This document shows, piece after piece, positions 1 through 11,800 of a stretch of 64,000 nucleotides of DNA. The DNA is taken from assembly GCF_016086655.4 (NCBI RefSeq), contig NC_052134.2, forward strand, positions 40,795,971-40,859,970, in the 5' to 3' direction. The notes beneath the pieces are model-generated. The model saw nothing but the letters and a program-made list of their open reading frames with translations, did no database searches and had not been told where the DNA came from. Position 1 is the first letter of the stretch, and each line of letters opens with the position of its first letter. The position numbers and the translations under genes are program-made. The DNA comes from Lepeophtheirus salmonis (Eukaryota > Arthropoda > Copepoda > Siphonostomatoida > Caligidae).

Positions 1-1357
1 TATGACTGGCTCCCTAAGTGTGTTTCTAAGACCCCTTTGGATATTTGCTAATGGATTGATATCTCTTATTATGCATTGATGAAATATGTGCCAAAATTGA
101 CAAATATACCCCTAAACATGTTCAAAATTCGAACTTGTAATTAAAATATCTGTACATGCCTCCTACTGTAAAATAGAGAAAAACGTGAGTTAAGTGGAGA
201 TATTGAATGCTTCTGGAGCAAAGTTCTAATCTCATTTTTAAAGGTTGTCAAATATATTGCAGTTTATCCTCCTTCTAAATTAGTGACAAAAGAGCAAAAA
301 GAGGATATTAAATCGAAGGTAAATATATAATTATCCTAATTTATTTATGAATGAAAGGATGCCGACACACTACATATAGTAGTAATCGTAATCCAATGCC
401 CCGATTGGTTAATTTGTTTCATCGTTAAAAAAAAACCAATACTTTTTATAAGTATATATATCTATTAAGCCCTATGAAAGTCCTGTATTTATAATTATTA
501 TCAATGAAGGATGAAGGTGCTTAGATGATCTATAATAAATATACTCAAAGAAATATAATTATTATAGGATTATTAAAGAAAAATCATTGAATGATCAGAT
601 CCTTCGTAAAAACAGATGTATTTCCTCTTAAAAACTCTACAAAATATTGATTTTCTGATTGCATATGATGTGTTGAAGGTCTCAAGATGTTTTCATTATA
701 TGTCTATGAAGTCTTGAAGTTAAAATTAATAATAATTTATGACTTATTAACAAATTTTTAAACTACAAACAAAATTATATAGAATTTTGACAACTATTAT
801 ATAAACAGTGGCAGTTCTACACAGAGACATAAGGAGACCAGTACCCTCGTTCATACATTCCTGGCCATCTTTGTAGCCATTTTGGCTACCAAATAAAGTA
901 ATCAAGCAACAGATGGTTTTATGCCCTCAAGATAAAGATCAGAAGGTCCAAAGCACAGGATATTGATGTAGTTGTTAAACGTTTTGCTAAATAGCAGAAT
1001 TGTATAATTTTAACCGAATCTATGTTTTCCTTTTTTTTATAAAGATATGTGAATTAATTTTTCCTGAGAATCTTGAACAGAATAAATATTGATATGATCA
1101 GTAAAATAAAAATTATATACAGATATAATCTTTTCCCATTTTTTATGTGCCCTGGATAAAATGATGATCCCACAGTTTGATTTAGCTAGAAACCCACTTG
1201 AAGATATTGGGTTTATATAATTTAAGTTTTTATCAAAAGAAGTTATAAAAATGAGTTATACGTACCTAAGTTTGAATAATAATGTGAAAGGACAGAATAA
1301 AGAAAGAAAGTAAATCATTTCTGTTATTGAGAAAAGCTACCAGTATGTTAAAAATAA
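1..1357. other. A+T-rich spacer, no gene seen
   Basis: I find no reading frame, RNA gene or repeat that I can support here. The stretch around 800-1020 is slightly less A+T-rich, but its translations carry frequent stops and show no motif I recognise. It is most likely intergenic DNA or very old transposon debris. Confidence 0.5.
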
Positions 1358-1492
1358 ATCAAAATTAAGGTGGTCAGCCTAATAATTGAAGTCGATTGTG
1401 ACGATGATTTTATCGATCCCGATTTCCTCCCAGACCTAGATGATGAAGAAAATCTATCGAAAAGTTCAATTTATGACAGTTTTAGGAAATAA
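1358..1492 (+). pseudogene. Short acidic reading-frame fragment, possibly a piggyBac N-terminus
   Basis: The frame is open from just after a stop at 1355 to the TAA at 1490-1492. Its centre reads EVDCDDDFIDPDFLPDLDD, followed by EENLSKSS. Acidic, Asp-Pro-Asp-containing leaders like this are common at the N-terminus of piggyBac-type transposases and of some THAP or hAT proteins. No start codon, domain or downstream continuation is visible, since A+T-rich non-coding sequence follows the stop. It could equally be a chance frame. The link to piggyBac is a guess from composition only. Confidence 0.2.
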
Positions 1493-2116
1493 AAAATCAT
1501 AAATTCCTTTAGCAACTACAATTTTCTTCTGTAAATATATTTATTATTTAATAAAGAATATTTATAAAATTATAAGTAAAATATAATGTTAAATTTTCTA
1601 AATACTATTTCATTGGTTTTTCATAATCTATTTTTGAAGAAAAAGGTTAAAAGATTTATTTAGTGTGGTTTTTAATTGTAGAATGTAATAAATGCAAATA
1701 TAATAAACACTATTTTACCAAAACCAAGGTATCCCTATAAGTTGTTATTAGTATTGGATTTGCGTTGGAAAAATTGATACCGGTCTTAGATCGTTATTAT
1801 ATTTGTTAAATCGATTTTTTTTTTCTTGCCCTACATAGAAGAATTTGGTCTGAACCAGTACCACAAAAAAATGATCATAATAAGTCTGAGTGTAAATTTG
1901 GTAAAGACCAATTGGATAGATAAATTACACAGGAGAACACTTCATTTTGTACAAACAAATTCAAGCTGAAAATGAATTGATTTTTGAGCACAGAATTCAA
2001 AAACGGATTTCAGATTTTCTCTGAAACATTTGAACTCTGAAATTTGTGACTATATTCGTTAGTACTATCCTTCAGAGTAATTTTTTACATTTCCAACAAT
2101 TCCCAAATTAATAGTA

Positions 2117-2192
2117 TGATTAATACTCGTACAACTTATGTAAAAGTGTTTTTATTGATTCTGTATCTTGTTCTGAACTTGATAAATTTCCA
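2117..2192 (+). repeat. Left arm of an imperfect inverted repeat
   Basis: This pairs with 2702-2785 read on the other strand. Two blocks match closely: one around ACTTATGTAAAAGTGTTTTT (2134-2153) and one running from 2156 to 2192 (starting TGATTCTGTATCTTG). The right arm carries about 14 extra bases between the blocks. The 510-bp spacer has no clear gene. The repeat lies just upstream of LINE-A and may come from an older inverted duplication of its 5' region. Confidence 0.7.
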
Positions 2193-2701
2193 GTTTTAGG
2201 GTGAAAAATAATAAAAAACTACACTCTTCTTTAGATCATAGCTTACATAATGTATAATTTAAAATTTCCTTTTCAAGGAAGGAGTTCACTCTATCCCTTA
2301 TGAAGTCTGATAGTTTTCATTGGATGAATTCTACTTCCGTTGGAATCCAAATTCGAACATTTCTTGAGATAGATAAGCAAGTTAGAAGTATCTTCCTTTG
2401 ATTGTCTCGATCTTCGATCTTCCTTTTACGGGGCATGAAGCCATAAAATTGGCATTGAAATCGAAAAAAAATATGATGATCATGCTGACTATTTGCAAAT
2501 AATGCCCCTTTAAAAATGGGATCACTAAAAAAATACAAAATGGAGCAAAAATCCCTGAAGATGAATATTTTTTAAGTACATCTTTTTTTAAATTATACAT
2601 TGAATATATTTCTATAATATAAGCTATGATATTTAGCATCACTATGTAATATAAATAAGTCATAAGGGTCTCAAAAAGGGTGTCCTATTTCATCTTAATA
2701 A

Positions 2702-2785
2702 TGGAAATATATCAAATTCAGAACAAGATACAGAATCACTAAGATAATCATCAAAAACACTTTTACATAAGTTTTATTAATACTG
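2702..2785 (-). repeat. Right arm of an imperfect inverted repeat
   Basis: This is the partner of 2117-2192 and is its reverse complement with a few substitutions and one ~14-base insertion. It lies immediately before the first recognisable LINE-A endonuclease sequence. Confidence 0.7.
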
Positions 2786-2819
2786 CTTTTAATTTGATCT
2801 TTGTAAAGGATTAAAAATG

Positions 2820-3180
2820 TATCAAATGGTAAAAATCGGCATATTGCCCTCATACGAAGTTTAAACTGTAAAAAAGGAAGGTTCACATCAACAAAGGTTG
2901 ATATAATAAATACGAAATTAAGTGAAACGAAATTACTTATATTGATCGGCGATCTTAATGTTGATGTTGACAAAGGTCCTAATGACTACCCTAACAGTTG
3001 TATCTTAAAGGAGACTGAAATTTTTTTTTAAATTTTGTCCTAGTAGCTACTCTTAGTCAAAAGAAGAACAAAGGACGAAAATTGATGTGGCTCTTATCAA
3101 TTTTGCAACTTTTGCACTTAGCTAGGAACGCACTTTATCGATCAGAACCCTCTTCTGATCATAGAATGGATATAAATTAA
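2820..3180 (+). pseudogene. LINE-A: endonuclease remnant
   Basis: This is the decayed apurinic-like endonuclease (exonuclease-endonuclease-phosphatase fold) of a non-LTR retrotransposon, the enzyme that nicks target DNA for target-primed reverse transcription. At about 2940-2995 the plus strand reads LLILIGDLNVDVDKGPNDYP. This contains the GDLN motif, whose Asp and Asn contact the scissile phosphate and metal. About 150 bases further on, around 3145-3165, SEPSSDH matches the C-terminal S-D-H catalytic motif of the family. Stops and frameshifts separate the two. It lies directly 5' of the reverse transcriptase of the same element. The family assignment is sound; the exact 5' edge is unknown. 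Confidence 0.7.
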
Positions 3181-3189
3181 ATTTCGTTA

Positions 3190-3610
3190 TCAGCCTCAAA
3201 ACGTCCTTTTTATGATTTTGAGATGGATTATAGAGGATGACGGATTGGAGAAGAGGATGAGAAGTGATTTGAGAAAGGGATACTCTTCAAAAACGTCAGT
3301 CGATGCTTGAACAAACATTAACTGTAAAGTGGCATTACAAGTTAAAATAGAAAACATCCTGGATAGCAATTCAATTTTTTCCTGTTCTATTAGGGTAGAA
3401 TCAATTAATTCTTTTAGAGTCGCAGAGGTTGGGGAAGCTGAAATGGAGGGATAAGTCAATGTAGAAAACAACTCTTCGAAAATACTAAATTTTCTGTCTA
3501 AAATGAAAAAAGTTTCTGATGGAAAAATCCTAACTAAAAATGAAGATATTATAAGCTCTTCTATCCTAGATTCCAGGGAATTGTTGGCTCTAGAATACTT
3601 CTTTTTCCAA
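3190..3610 (+). pseudogene. LINE-A: linker between endonuclease and reverse transcriptase
   Basis: This connects the endonuclease and reverse-transcriptase remnants in plus orientation. Short runs such as VALQVKIENILDS read on the plus strand and fit the poorly conserved linker of LINE ORF2 proteins, but there are several stops. The 162-codon frame on the opposite strand (3196-3684) is best explained as an antisense shadow, because it overlaps the reverse-transcriptase start and matches nothing. Confidence 0.45.
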
Positions 3611-3621
3611 AAAGGAGAAAA

Positions 3622-4340
3622 ATGGCACTGAATCATGAACAGAAAGTGTTTACTAAGGAGAATAACACTCGATATATTACTCAAAAATATAAAGATAGTA
3701 AAGCTCCTGGTCCAGATGGAATTATTGGCAAAGTTTACTCAATGTTTCCAAGCGAAATTGTTCATTTTCTTTTAAAAATCGGTAAAACGATGGAAAATAT
3801 AGGCAATATTCCCAGATCACTGACTAAGGGAAGAATAGCTATAATTCAAAAAAAGGGAGACAGTTCCGATTTTAGCCACTGGAGATCCATTGTTGTTCTC
3901 AACTATTCATACCTAATTCTGTCCGAGGGGATGGCTGAACAAGTGGAGGACATTGTCAATAAAAGTATTGGGATTGAACAGAAGGGTTTGTAAACGAGAT
4001 GAAAATATATTATGTCTCTAGAAATATTCGTGCTTGTATTGACTGGCTTCCAGAAAAAAAAAATTGGAGCTGTAATTGTGATCGACTTCTCTAAAGGGTT
4101 CGATTCTATTATACACGAACAAGTATTAAGAGCTAATAAAAAGCTCCTACCCTGGAAGTTTTTTAATCCAGTACGAGCATTAATATATTATGGAACATCA
4201 ACTATATAAATTAATGGAGTGGAAAGTGAACCAATTACGCTAAGGAGAAGTTACAGGGAGGGCTGTCCTTCAGCCCCACTGCTTTTCGTTGGTGCAGTCG
4301 AGAACCGGGTCAGGGATGTTTTAAGAAAATTTGGTGGATT
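3622..4340 (+). pseudogene. LINE-A: reverse transcriptase core remnant
   Basis: This is the reverse transcriptase of a non-LTR retrotransposon, which copies the element's RNA at the nicked target. Blocks are in the expected order. KAPGPDG (near 3700) is motif 0/1. A stretch with HWRSIVVLNYSY stands where families have FRPI.LLN..YK, and EQKGL follows. After a stop and frameshift near 3990-4010, VIVIDFSKGFDSIIH (4075-4120) is motif A with its catalytic Asp. REGCPSAPLLF (about 4255-4290) corresponds to the (R/K)QGCPLSP motif B. The YADD box is not readable in what follows, so the enzyme is dead. Arrangement and motif spelling suit an L1/Tx1-type element. Confidence 0.85.
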
Positions 4341-4399
4341 TGATAAGCTAGCAGTATCGAGTAACGTGTAAGATATCTAAGACTACAATGTCACTTAAA

Positions 4400-4870
4400 C
4401 TATAGAGGGTAATTCTTGTGAAAAGAGTTAAAGTTTTACTAAATTTTATTATAAGGCTTCGAGCATTTCTATGAACAGAAACAAAACTGTCATCTTACTC
4501 ATTGGACTGAGAAAACTTTCACAAGCTCAAAGAGTTGCCTACTGTGTAATAAAAAGGAAGATTGAGATCTTGGTTATCATTTGGAATAAAGACGGTTAGG
4601 ATGAAAAAAGTGGAAAGATATTTTCTCAATTGTTCTTCCAAGATTATATAAATGGAAATCCTTCAATATTCAGAAACGAATAGATCTATACAACACATTC
4701 GTGGTACCTAGGGTTCTACACAATGTCACATTTTGCCCTTTTATAGGTGAAAGAGTAATTATTGAAGAAGAAAGATGGCTCAGCACTTTATTTTAAAAAA
4801 AATGCATTCCCGTGGTTAAAAAACCGAAAAGTCAACTTGGAGCTAGATTTACAAGACTTCCATTCTCAAT
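4400..4870 (+). pseudogene. LINE-A: region downstream of the polymerase core
   Basis: Discontinuous frames resemble the post-YADD part of LINE ORF2. SSISMNRNKTVILL (about 4455-4500) is the usual S..iN..Kt element. VLPRLYKWKSFNIQKRIDLY and NTFVVPRVLHNV (about 4630-4720) resemble the thumb and connector region, where a W..R...YN..V.P+L pattern is common. SQLGARFTRLPFS near 4830-4860 sits where a GG-L-L-L type motif is expected. Several stops and frameshifts break it. The element fades out near 4870 with no clear poly-A or 3' repeat. Confidence 0.55.
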
Positions 4871-5238
4871 TTTTTAAATTTCTTTAGTAATTTTAAGAGA
4901 ACTAACAAAAAACAGAGTGACACCGAACTGTGACTCATAGTGAGATCTGTTGGTGGATCATGTTTTGGCCGGACTTGACAAAATATACCACTTCCGGGAT
5001 ATCCCAAGTTTGGGGTGCAGGGCAAAGAGTCCTTTGAAATAGCAATCCAGCTATATCACAACTAATCTGATTTTTTAAAATCTTATGAAAATGTTTTTAC
5101 ATAACACGATTTGATTTAAACAACCTGAACCCTTTTTTTGGTAGATTCAGATACCCTCTATTAAGATCTCTGATAGACCATAAGTTGTCGAAGCCTAAAA
5201 ATGGTCATGCCCTAAAACAGTTTCGAAGTTGATAGGAT
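4871..5238. other. Spacer after LINE-A, nothing recognised
   Basis: No gene is seen. The stretch may include degraded 3' untranslated sequence of LINE-A. No target-site duplication could be matched to the element's uncertain 5' edge. Confidence 0.4.
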
Positions 5239-5659
5239 ATGCTAAAATATTTAGCATTACTTAATCTCCGTAAAAATTTAAAAAAAAAAATGATTGAAGG
5301 AAGTTTACGGTCCAACTCCAGATATCTGCATAATTTATCTGATTCACAGCACCGCTTAAAGACTGTGGCTAAACCTTCAATTCGACAGTCCAGCATTTTC
5401 AAACGTGTTTTAGCATATAATGTGAAAGATCTCTCAAAATGCACGTCGAATGCTTAGAAAGGTATTATCCTTTTTTGACGAGGAGGATGCTAAAGCAATA
5501 GAGTTCGCCATTCTCAATGCAAAGGCTTTTATTGTACAGAAGACGGTATCGTACAAACCGCTACAGCCCGTACGAATTGATGAGTATTTTACTGGTAGCT
5601 GCAGCAAGATATGCAGCTTTATCCCTGAAAATACCTTCCTTGGGAACGACGATTCTTAG
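5239..5659 (+). pseudogene. Unrecognised pair of overlapping reading frames
   Basis: Two plus-strand frames, 72 and 69 codons, overlap by 8 bases (the second begins at 5450). The first is basic, with runs such as LRKNLKKKMIEGSLRSNSR. The second is mixed, with SFFDEEDAKAIEFAILNA and a Cys pair near its end. Local base composition is less A+T-rich than the surroundings, which fits former coding sequence joined across a frameshift. I recognise no domain. It could be the end of a transposon ORF or a host exon relic. A 79-codon antisense frame covers part of it and looks like a shadow. Confidence 0.3.
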
Positions 5660-6497
5660 ATGGCTGGGAGAGAGATAAAATACTTCCCAACTCTCTCTTT
5701 GGAATACAATAAGAATATAAGGAAGATATGAAAAAAATAACAAACCCATTTAGTCTGATTTATGTTTTTGATTGATGTGTCGCTGAAATTTTAATTATAC
5801 ATTGTGATATGAATTTTATTCTATCTTTACAAAATAAAATTGCTTTTGTATTCTTTTCCATTTTTTACTTTTAGATGTACAAAACTTCAAATTTTGATGT
5901 AAATTCAACCCTGAAGCTAAAACTTTTACTATAATGTTTATTCATGTATCTGCATATATGTCATAAATTTTTGGATGTTTTGTAGGAAGAAAAAGAAAAA
6001 AAATTAAAAACATGGTGTGCAATAAGTTCTATATGTAGGTATTATTTTTCTATTAATTTATTTTTTATTATAATTCAATTAAAAATATTTTTATCAAGAT
6101 AGAACATTAAAATATATTATATTAAATTTAGTCATCTTTAAAAATTTATAAATAGAATATAAAAAGCGGTATTTTAAAATGTATCCATAATAATTGAAGA
6201 ACAATCACTTTTTTTGAAAGAATTGGCAATTTTCCAAACTTTGAGGCCGTTCAGCTACCTCTAAAAAATTTAATTTCGTTGAATCCTTGTTGATTGTATT
6301 TTTTTTTATCAAGAGGAACGGATTTTGAAGCGGCGACCTTGACATTTCAACAAAATGAAAAATAAGCAACACCTTATTATGGATTGAATATCTAATTATT
6401 AAGTAATCATAAAGACGGGGACAGTAACACAGTGTATTTCTTAGGAAGGAATAAGTGTGAGTCTTTGTTTGACTCAGAGTAGAAACGAGGGGAGTCA
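5660..6497. other. A+T-rich spacer, no gene seen
   Basis: Nothing supportable is seen. The 107-codon minus-strand frame at 6205-6528 has no recognisable motif, and its 5' part covers the duplicated 5' region of the P-type element on the other strand, so I treat it as chance. Confidence 0.45.
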
Positions 6498-6690
6498 CCA
6501 ATGTTACTAGAAACAGGTCTAGTAACAAGAAAATGGCTGCACAATCATATCAGATTTATTAAATAAATCTCGCACTTTCGATTTCTGGTGATTTCATTAG
6601 AACGAGTCTTGGTTATATAAAAAAAAGTTATCATTATCATAGAAGTGACTGCTGGATATTTCTTAAGCGACATTATACTCAATATAATGG
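6498..6690 (+). repeat. P-type element 5' region, left (plus-strand) copy
   Basis: This begins ACCAATGTTAC and ends at an ATG (6687-6689). It is homologous over its length to the reverse complement of 8620-8831. Shared landmarks in order are ACCAATGTTAC, CAGATTTATTAA, TTTCTATTTC-like sequence, AGTTATC...ATCATAGAAGTG, ATATTTCTTAAG and the ATG. It is 19 bases shorter than the right copy. It appears to be the 5' untranslated leader of a P/THAP-type transposon, because a THAP domain follows the ATG here and a P-type catalytic domain follows it in the right copy. Confidence 0.75.
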
Positions 6691-6970
6691 CAAGGTAAGT
6701 TTTTAAATTAAATAAATTATTAAGACATAGGCTTAATACATTTTATTAAGTAATATGTCATAATATTTTTTATAAATTTAAATTAATTAGGTAACTAAAA
6801 CAACAAGAGTCTGTGCAGTGGCTATTTGTAAAAATCCTAAGAGGCGTTTTAAATCACCGATTCCCGAAAGACCTTGCAAGAAGGAAAGCTTAGATTTTGG
6901 CTTGTTGAAGAAAAGACGAATTCAATACTGATGAAGCCAGAATTTGTGCAAATCATTTTGATTCTTAGGG
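6687..6970 (+). pseudogene. THAP-domain exons of a P-type element
   Basis: The THAP domain is the C2CH zinc-coordinating DNA-binding module found at the N-terminus of P-element transposases and related proteins. A short first exon (ATGGCAAG, 6687-6694) is followed by GTAAGT. Joining it to an acceptor ending at 6807 gives MA-R-VCAVAICKNPK, a typical THAP start with C-x4-C. The intron would be 113 bp. The central part is degraded, with a stop after about 43 codons. In another frame, TDEARICANHFD (about 6923-6957) then supplies the C-x2-H-F end of the domain. It is a pseudogene by frameshift. The splice model is inferred only from phase and signals. The nearest transposase core is on the opposite strand. 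Confidence 0.6.
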
Positions 6971-7155
6971 TTACATATCTTGTATATATGAACTTTGTAA
7001 TTAATAAAAGAGTTATTAATGTTTATTTAGATTAATATAACTATATAATATTGTTAAATAATATAATGCATAAAAATTATGACTTCTGGCTTTAGCATTT
7101 AGAATTAGCTTCTTGCACTCTTAAATTATAATTAAGTGATTCAATTCTATTGAAT
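6971..7155. other. Junction between opposed P-type fragments
   Basis: A+T-rich sequence between the plus-strand THAP fragment and the minus-strand C-terminus. I see no ORF and no terminal repeat. Confidence 0.4.
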
Positions 7156-7159
7156 GTTC

Positions 7160-8497
7160 TTAATTTAGAGAAAAATCCAACAATTCTTCTGGGAATATTT
7201 TTCCATACTTTTGTGTTAAATATGAGCCTAATTGGCGGATGAAATTGGGGTCATGATCTACATAATTATGGAAATGACAAAAATCACTATTAAAAAGCTT
7301 ACAACAATTTAAAAAAATCTTCTGGAACAATAAAACCAACCTTTCAGAGATGCATAAGCGAGGGGCAAAGCAAGGCTTCATCATAATGTACTTGCAAGGA
7401 AATGGTACCAAGTGCTGGATATTTTTCAATAAATTTTCTTGCAATATACCCAGCTACGTAGCTCAGCCCTTGAACATTGAAATTATATTTTACATTATCG
7501 GAATTTTCAAATGATTTAAATACCTGACATGCTTTTAAAAATTCAAAATAATTTGAAATTTCCTATGAATCAATCTGGGGGTTCAGCTCGTCATTATATC
7601 CATTGATGGCCTCTGCCGTTGCCCTGAACATTTTTTTAATATCTTGACTGTAAAAAATGGACTATTATCATTTTCTTCTTCCATTTGAACTAAAGGATCG
7701 TGTACGTACAACTGCACATTTCTTCCAAGCAATCAAATTTTGATCCTTGATTGAACTTCGACTGGTCCAAGATGGTAATTATCATCATACATACAGGCAA
7801 CTTTAAAAATAGTTAAACATTCATTATTACTTATTTTAAAATAGCATTAAAAATTAAGTTATAGTTATTTCATAAAAAAATAATCAAATAAATAGAGAAA
7901 AATTGAGTAAGTTAAGAAATATTTTACTTTAAGTATGTACTTGTTAGAGTAAATTCGTCTAAAATTGCCAACTAAATAAATTCTCCACACAATCTTTATT
8001 TAATCAGGCAGTCAAAATATAATTAAGAGGCCCAATTTCAACATAGTCAGTATATCAGGATTTTAAAGACTTGATTGAATTATAATTTTTTTTAAATTCG
8101 ATTGCTTAAGCCCAACTGAACGTGTGCCATTCCTTGAAAATGTAACAAATCCTTTATCTAGTAAATGATCACGAGTTCTCTTTAACAAGCGAGACGAATC
8201 AGAAAAGACATAAGCATTGCGTGAGGGGTCATATGAATTTACAAACGAGTAACTTTTACCATTTAATGTTAGTTGAGATATCAGATATACATTTCTCATG
8301 TCCATCGTGATTCCTCGATTTCTAAACCCATGTGTCTCCATTTCATTAATAATATAAAAAAATAAATCTTTTGTCATACTCATGATATTACCTAGATCAA
8401 ATAAGATTGCCTGCTTCCAGTGACTGACTAAACTACTCATAGTTACCATTTGTAATTTCTTGCAAAGATAAAAAATTTGCTGTTTCTTTAAATCCAT
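7160..8497 (-). pseudogene. P-element-type (THAP9-like) transposase, decayed
   Basis: This is a cut-and-paste transposase of the P superfamily, read on the minus strand. At 8063-8497 the frame contains HWKQAILFDL, EMETHGF and SSRLLKRTRDHLLDKGF. These match the W-K-Q..Y.fD block and the D.pHLLKliRNh.lD.GF block of the RNase-H-like catalytic core. Further downstream, near 7420-7470, GLSYVAGYIARKF is the hallmark C-terminal L-x-YVAGY motif. It is followed by CPSLMHL, a stop, and VGFIVPEDFF. Stops near 7160-7800 and an intervening unreadable section show that it is dead. There is no THAP domain on this strand. The ATG of the homologous leader (8621-8623) leads straight into unrelated sequence, so the DNA-binding exons appear deleted. 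Confidence 0.75.
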
Positions 8498-8619
8498 TAC
8501 ATATCTTTCTTGATATCCATCTCCTTAAATGGTAAGATTGTTAATTTTTAATCATCTTAAGAAATTAGGGTAATCTCTTTCAAGGCTATGCTGTCATGTA
8601 GAAATCCAAATGAGCAGTA

Positions 8620-8831
8620 CCATTTAGTAAAATATCACTTAAGAAATATCGTGCAACCACTTCTATGATTAAGATAACTTTGATTTAAATTGTTACTTTT
8701 TAAACTTACGTTGTGTTTATAAACACCACTCGTACTATTGACGTCACTTGAAATAGAAAAATTTATTAATAAATCTGCTGTGCTTCCCCATCCATTTGCT
8801 TGTTTCCTAACCTTGTTCTTGTAACATTGGT
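8620..8831 (-). repeat. P-type element 5' region, right (minus-strand) copy
   Basis: Reverse-complement counterpart of 6498-6690, with the same order of landmarks down to the shared ATG (8623-8621 on the minus strand). It lies 5' of the minus-strand transposase, as expected for a leader. With the left copy it gives a structure with two 5' ends facing outwards. Confidence 0.75.
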
Positions 8832-11800
8832 CGACACAAGAGTAATTCCTGTTTTATTTCTTCACTAGAAACAGAGTGTGATTCTTGTTTACATTCATCC
8901 CCTAATAGATACGTGTAAATCGGCTAAAAAGAAAAGGGGAGGCACAATGGTTAAAAAAAATGCTTATAACATAAATGATGTTCAGGATTCACCTAACCTC
9001 GATTAAAAAATATAGAATACAAATACCCTTCGTAGATGATTAAGGTACTGTGTTTTTGTTTTAAAATAATTTTTATAATTTTTTAGAACTATAATTAGGA
9101 TTGAACTATACTATGAATTATGGTTATAGTGTATGTTTCTAGTTTATTCTAAAGAAAAATACATAACCCTGTCCTAAACTTTGACTTCTATTGATTTACA
9201 TTATATGAATTTTAGTCAGTAGACGTGATATAACAGTGAACTGCGCAAGAGAACAAAAGACACATATACATAATTTTAGACGAATCAGAATAAAATAAAA
9301 AAACAACACATGTTTGATTTATAAACATGACGCCTCTTTCCCTCATGGCAAGGTTATGTATGTATAGTAAAGGTGTGTAGCTCACGATTTTTACAAATTT
9401 GACAGAAGTAAGCAATCTCATTTTAATGACGTCCCATATGTGTGGAAAAAGTAAGCCCGTACTTGTATTTTACTCTAAGATTACAAAGAATCTAACTCAA
9501 AATGTAAGATTTTCTACTTGCAAACTAGGGCTTACACTATATAAACGGAGAATTACATTTTATTTTCTTACAACAATCACAAAACAAAACAGCATTTGCA
9601 GGTCACAAATAATAACAAATCAATCAATAAAAAAATAAAATAACGGAGAACTCATTTATAGGGAATGTCAATTTCGAAAGAATATCATGAACATTTTATT
9701 ATTTTTTCAATCAATACTAAAACAATTCTTTATTATTATTTTGTTACATTTTAGTATTGTTTTCAGTAAAACAACTTATAATTATTTACTATGGAAAACA
9801 TTTAATAATTTATTTATTTGTGTTGAGATCCTAGATCTTTGCGATAGTAATGTTCCAATATGGTGACAAGCAATTTGGCTGTTTAGAGAAGGACTTAATA
9901 AGTTTGTGAATTTCAATGACATTAAGATATTTCAACATAAGTCTACAGAAGCTAAGAGGCCTGTTATATATTTTGTAAAACATATAATCCCTTAAGAGCT
10001 CCGAATAACTATTTATATTTAATAGCAGAGTAGAATATACTTTGCAGACCAAAATAACGAGAAAAGAGAAGCATATTATCTTCACCAGTCTATAATCATG
10101 TTTCACTTGTGATCCAATGACAAGTGACTCAGTAGTAATGAAGCAATCCGGCGTGAGCTTGAATTGTCTATCATGTATAATTATCCGTACATACCGTACA
10201 TCACGAAGTCCAACTTATAAATGGAATTGAGATAAATATGATAGGGATGAGTGATTTTCTGTGTTATATACACCCAGAAAACTGAAGGACTCATATTAAT
10301 GGAATAGTTTTCTTAGAGCAGGGAAAGAAGCAAAGTTGACTTTCAATAATTTCAAAGAAGGAGTTCTGTGGGTGAAGGATGAGAACTCTCCCTGCTCCTC
10401 ACTTGGTATCTCAGTCAATTATTCTGTTGTTTTATGGAACTCCTTAGTTCGCATATGTAGAAGTATACGATGATTCCGTGGAAGATCTGAAGGAATTTAT
10501 GTATAGGGACAATTATTAACGAGATCAGAAGTCACAAGTCACCTTGATATGGAGAAATACCTGCACAATGAACGATCACAATGATGAGATCTAACGAATG
10601 AATGACTTGTTCATTGGATCTCACCTTAAGAGTCGAGATCCCTTGACCAGACCATGACATTGAAAAAAAGTTATATCATCCACCAGCTTGATAAATTCTG
10701 AACTCACGTCGTTATATTAATATTATTGTTTTCATTTCTGAGTGAATACAACATCTGTGACGCCACTCAGATCAGCCAAATTAGAATGCAGACGCTAAGC
10801 GGCACATCTTTATTATCCACTATCTTGCCTTATAGTCTCTCTAGGTATGTGTAGCTAATATAAAAAATGTAATCACAGCTAAGATGCTCTCTTCAAAGCT
10901 TCAAATAGTCAGCGGTCTGTTTTAGTTTTAGGATTATTTTCTTAAAACCAAAGTGTTTAGCCTTTAGAGCACTACTTATGAGGTTTGCTCGACTAATGAG
11001 GAGTTAGACTGATTGCTTTTTGAAATTAGAACCCCTGTCCATTTTTAAAAAATTGTTTTTTTTGGTGATGTTCATAAAAAGGAAAATAATTTTCTTTATA
11101 TGGAATCACTAAAATTAGAATGATTATTTTTCAAAGAACATATGATTTTATTAATATTTTGGTAACATAGTACGTTTGCAAACCACCTACAAGATCCTTA
11201 ATAGAGAAATCGTTGTTTTTTTTCTTTTTAATTATCGATTGACTAAATATGTTTAATTCCATCCGTGAAGTTTTTGGGCTAAAAAAGATCCAATTGATTA
11301 AATCGAGGATTCGAAAATTTATATATAATATATGTTACGTTAAAGGATTAAAACCCAAATTTTCAAAAATATATAGTTTAGGGTTAAATGCGAATCTTGA
11401 TTGACAAGACAACAATAGGATAGTATTTTGAAAATTTAATGAAACTTTTATTAACGGGCATGAAGACGTCCAAGTCTTAGAGTCGTAGAATTTGCAAATC
11501 TTTGTTCTTCAATGTATTACTATATTTTGTATTTATTATAGATTAAGTAACAATACTCAAATATAATCATATTTATTCATGATTGCTCTGAAAAAGGTGA
11601 GAAGTTAATTTGAAAGTACTCAATTTTTATTTATTTTACAAGTAACTTGAAATGGGTTTTTGAACCTGGATTACTTCCATGCAGTTGTTTATCTACCCCA
11701 GAGACTGATTCATCCTTCTGTGTTGATACTTTTCTCCACCTTCTACAAATTCTTAATCTATCATATACTTCATGCATACAGTTTTTTTGGGATGATACTT

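Noticed and set aside
1760..1865. Third copy of the AGTGTTGAGACTCGG element
   Set aside because: Words such as ACCGGTCT and GGTCTGAACCAGTACC resemble the element, but no terminal repeat or extended match could be established.
3196..3684. 162-codon minus-strand ORF as a gene
   Set aside because: It overlaps the LINE-A linker and reverse-transcriptase start in antisense, with no motif of its own.
11640..11715. tRNA-derived SINE on the minus strand
   Set aside because: A GGTTCAAAAACCC word resembles a B box, but no convincing A box or shared tail was found.
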